A stretch of DNA of 6,721 bases from Syntrophorhabdaceae bacterium PtaU1.Bin034 (lineage in GTDB: Bacteria; Desulfobacterota_G; Syntrophorhabdia; Syntrophorhabdales; WCHB1-27): assembly GCA_002067405.1 (NCBI GenBank), contig MVRP01000215.1, positions 1 through 6,721 on the forward strand, in the 5' to 3' direction. The notes under the pieces were generated by a model. That model saw only the letters and a program-made list of their open reading frames with translations. It was not told the DNA's origin and did not search any database. Positions 6,352 through 6,721 of the stretch are shown piece by piece. Made by a program: the position numbers and the translations under genes. The first letter of the stretch is position 1. Each line of letters starts with the position of its first letter.

Positions 6352-6394
6352 ATCGATAGATTCAGTCCTGCAATCGATAGATTATCGATAGATT
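6352..6394. repeat. Three ATCGATAGATT repeats
   Basis: Exact 11-base copies at 6352-6362, 6373-6383 and 6384-6394, with starts 21 and 11 bases apart, that is, about two and one turns of the helix. Each carries the palindrome ATCGAT. They sit just where recognisable hsdR similarity ends. They could be a protein-binding array or an element end. Confidence 0.75.
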
Positions 6395-6603
6395 TCCCGC
6401 TGACCCGGGTTGACTTCCTCCAGTTTCCACCTCAAATACCGGCGGAGCACCACTTCGCGGTCAGACCCTCTTCCCGGCGCGTGCCGTCTGGGCCGAAGGT
6501 CTCGTTATTGTACGTGTAGACCGCCTCCCAGCCAAGATCATCATGTAGGTAGTCGGTAGTTGTTTGTCGAATGAGGTATCCTCGTATAGGCGCCGGCGCT
6601 CAT
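6382..6603 (-). pseudogene. hsdR: hsdR remnant (type I restriction subunit, N-terminal part)
   Basis: Start of a type I restriction-modification R subunit, recognisable only by switching frames. ATG 6603 begins MSAGAYT; a shift near 6583 gives EDT; another near 6574 gives LIRQTTTDYLHDDLGWEAV followed by YTYNNETFGPDGT; a third near 6470-6480 gives GSDREVVLRRYLRWKLEEVNPG and then a stop at 6384-6382. These blocks in this order match the N-terminal region typical of many HsdR proteins (LGWE..Y.YN.E.FGP.GT..R.S.REVVL.RYLR..LE.LNPG). The full protein has roughly 800-1100 residues, so nearly everything, including nuclease and helicase motor, is missing. Its start overlaps the stop of the upstream frame as ATGA, showing it was an operon member. 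The family call is from memory of the consensus; that the gene is broken is directly visible. Confidence 0.72.
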
Positions 6604-6605
6604 TC

Positions 6606-6643
6606 CGTCCGGTCTCGTCCGATTTCCGTCCGACATTCGTCCG
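6606..6643. repeat. Four CGTCCG units spaced 10-11 bases
   Basis: CGTCCG at 6606-6611, 6616-6621, 6627-6632 and 6638-6643, with starts 10, 11 and 11 bases apart. Between them lie AT-containing spacers (ATTTC, ACATT). On the minus strand they read CGGACG and end three bases before the hsdR remnant's ATG. Helical phasing suggests binding sites on one DNA face. Because the period is not a multiple of three, the pattern is not a simple protein repeat. Confidence 0.75.
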
Positions 6644-6676
6644 ATTTCAAAACATATTGGGTCGCTTTCCCCACCC

Positions 6677-6713
6677 CGATCTTCTCGATCAGTGCCCCTT
6701 ATCGAGAAGATCG
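6677..6713. repeat. Perfect 13-base inverted repeat
   Basis: CGATCTTCTCGAT (6677-6689) and ATCGAGAAGATCG (6701-6713) are exact reverse complements around an 11-base loop. The arms fall in the reading frame of the window-edge fragment, encoding parts of NDLLD and IEKI. No T-run follows on either strand, so an intrinsic terminator is unlikely. It is long for chance and may be an operator or RNA hairpin. Confidence 0.7.
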
Positions 6714-6721
6714 TTCAGATC

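Larger units (their letters stand above)
6600..6721 (-). pseudogene. C-terminal end of a winged-helix-like protein, window-edge partial
   Basis: Two frames read as one C-terminus. DLNDLLDKG (6721-6695) joins, if one G is restored to the G-run at 6698-6695, to ALIEKIGVGKATQYVLK and a tail SDECRTEIGRDRTE ending at TGA 6602-6600. The pattern 'L..L...G.IEK.G.GKAT.YVL' resembles the winged helix at the end of AlbA_2/AAA_4-type or Fic-type proteins often encoded inside type I restriction operons; that assignment is inference from a very short piece. The stop overlaps the hsdR remnant's ATG (ATGA), supporting the frame. Without the extra G the protein would stop at 6691-6689. The odd tail is encoded by the CGTCCG repeat array. 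Confidence 0.5.

Noticed and set aside
6264..6355. Minus-strand mini open frames of about 28-30 codons between the hsdR remnant and rloA
   Set aside because: No convincing ribosome site and no recognisable motif; open frames this short are expected by chance.
6286..6519. A 77-codon plus-strand open frame
   Set aside because: It is antisense to the hsdR remnant and covers the repeat cluster, with no coding evidence.
6606..6643. CRISPR-like array
   Set aside because: The units are only six bases with 4-5 base spacers, far too short for CRISPR repeats and spacers.

Overview
The window joins two kinds of DNA. Bases 1 to about 1840-1920 are AT-rich and look like Bacteroidota: the 3' part of a zinc alcohol dehydrogenase gene, then an AraC-type regulator with no Shine-Dalgarno sequence. 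From about 1920 the composition becomes G/C-rich (18 G/C in bases 1261-1320 against 36 in bases 2581-2640). Shine-Dalgarno sites then become clear and the genes look like those of a Gram-negative, perhaps deltaproteobacterial, chromosome. The change falls in or beside an 83-base gap holding a near-perfect tandem direct repeat. It is either a transfer boundary or an assembly chimera.

Plus strand, 1924-3133: a LuxR-family regulator with an acyl-homoserine-lactone-type sensor domain and no synthase gene in view, then a 64-residue DUF1059-like protein with a strong ribosome binding site.

Minus strand, 6721 down to 3244: what looks like a decayed defence island. In transcription order it holds (i) the C-terminal tail of a winged-helix-like protein, running off the window edge; (ii) a 5' remnant of a type I restriction subunit gene (hsdR), start-coupled to (i) by an ATGA overlap and broken by several frame changes; (iii) an intact 424-residue RloA-like AAA ATPase with its own promoter; (iv) the first 45 residues of its RloB-like partner, coupled by a TAATG overlap; (v) broken pieces of a type IA topoisomerase fused onto the rloB stump; (vi) an AbrB/MazE-type antitoxin-like gene with its own promoter and no toxin behind it; and (vii) a strong intrinsic terminator. 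The rlo genes were first named as 'R-linked ORFs' inside type I restriction loci, so an hsdR remnant directly upstream of rloA fits one ancestral restriction/abortive-infection locus.

The least explained signals are short repeats around the hsdR remnant: four CGTCCG units spaced 10-11 bases apart, three ATCGATAGATT units 21 and 11 bases apart, and a perfect 13-base inverted repeat at the window edge. Identifications rest on motif recognition by eye; no database search was run.
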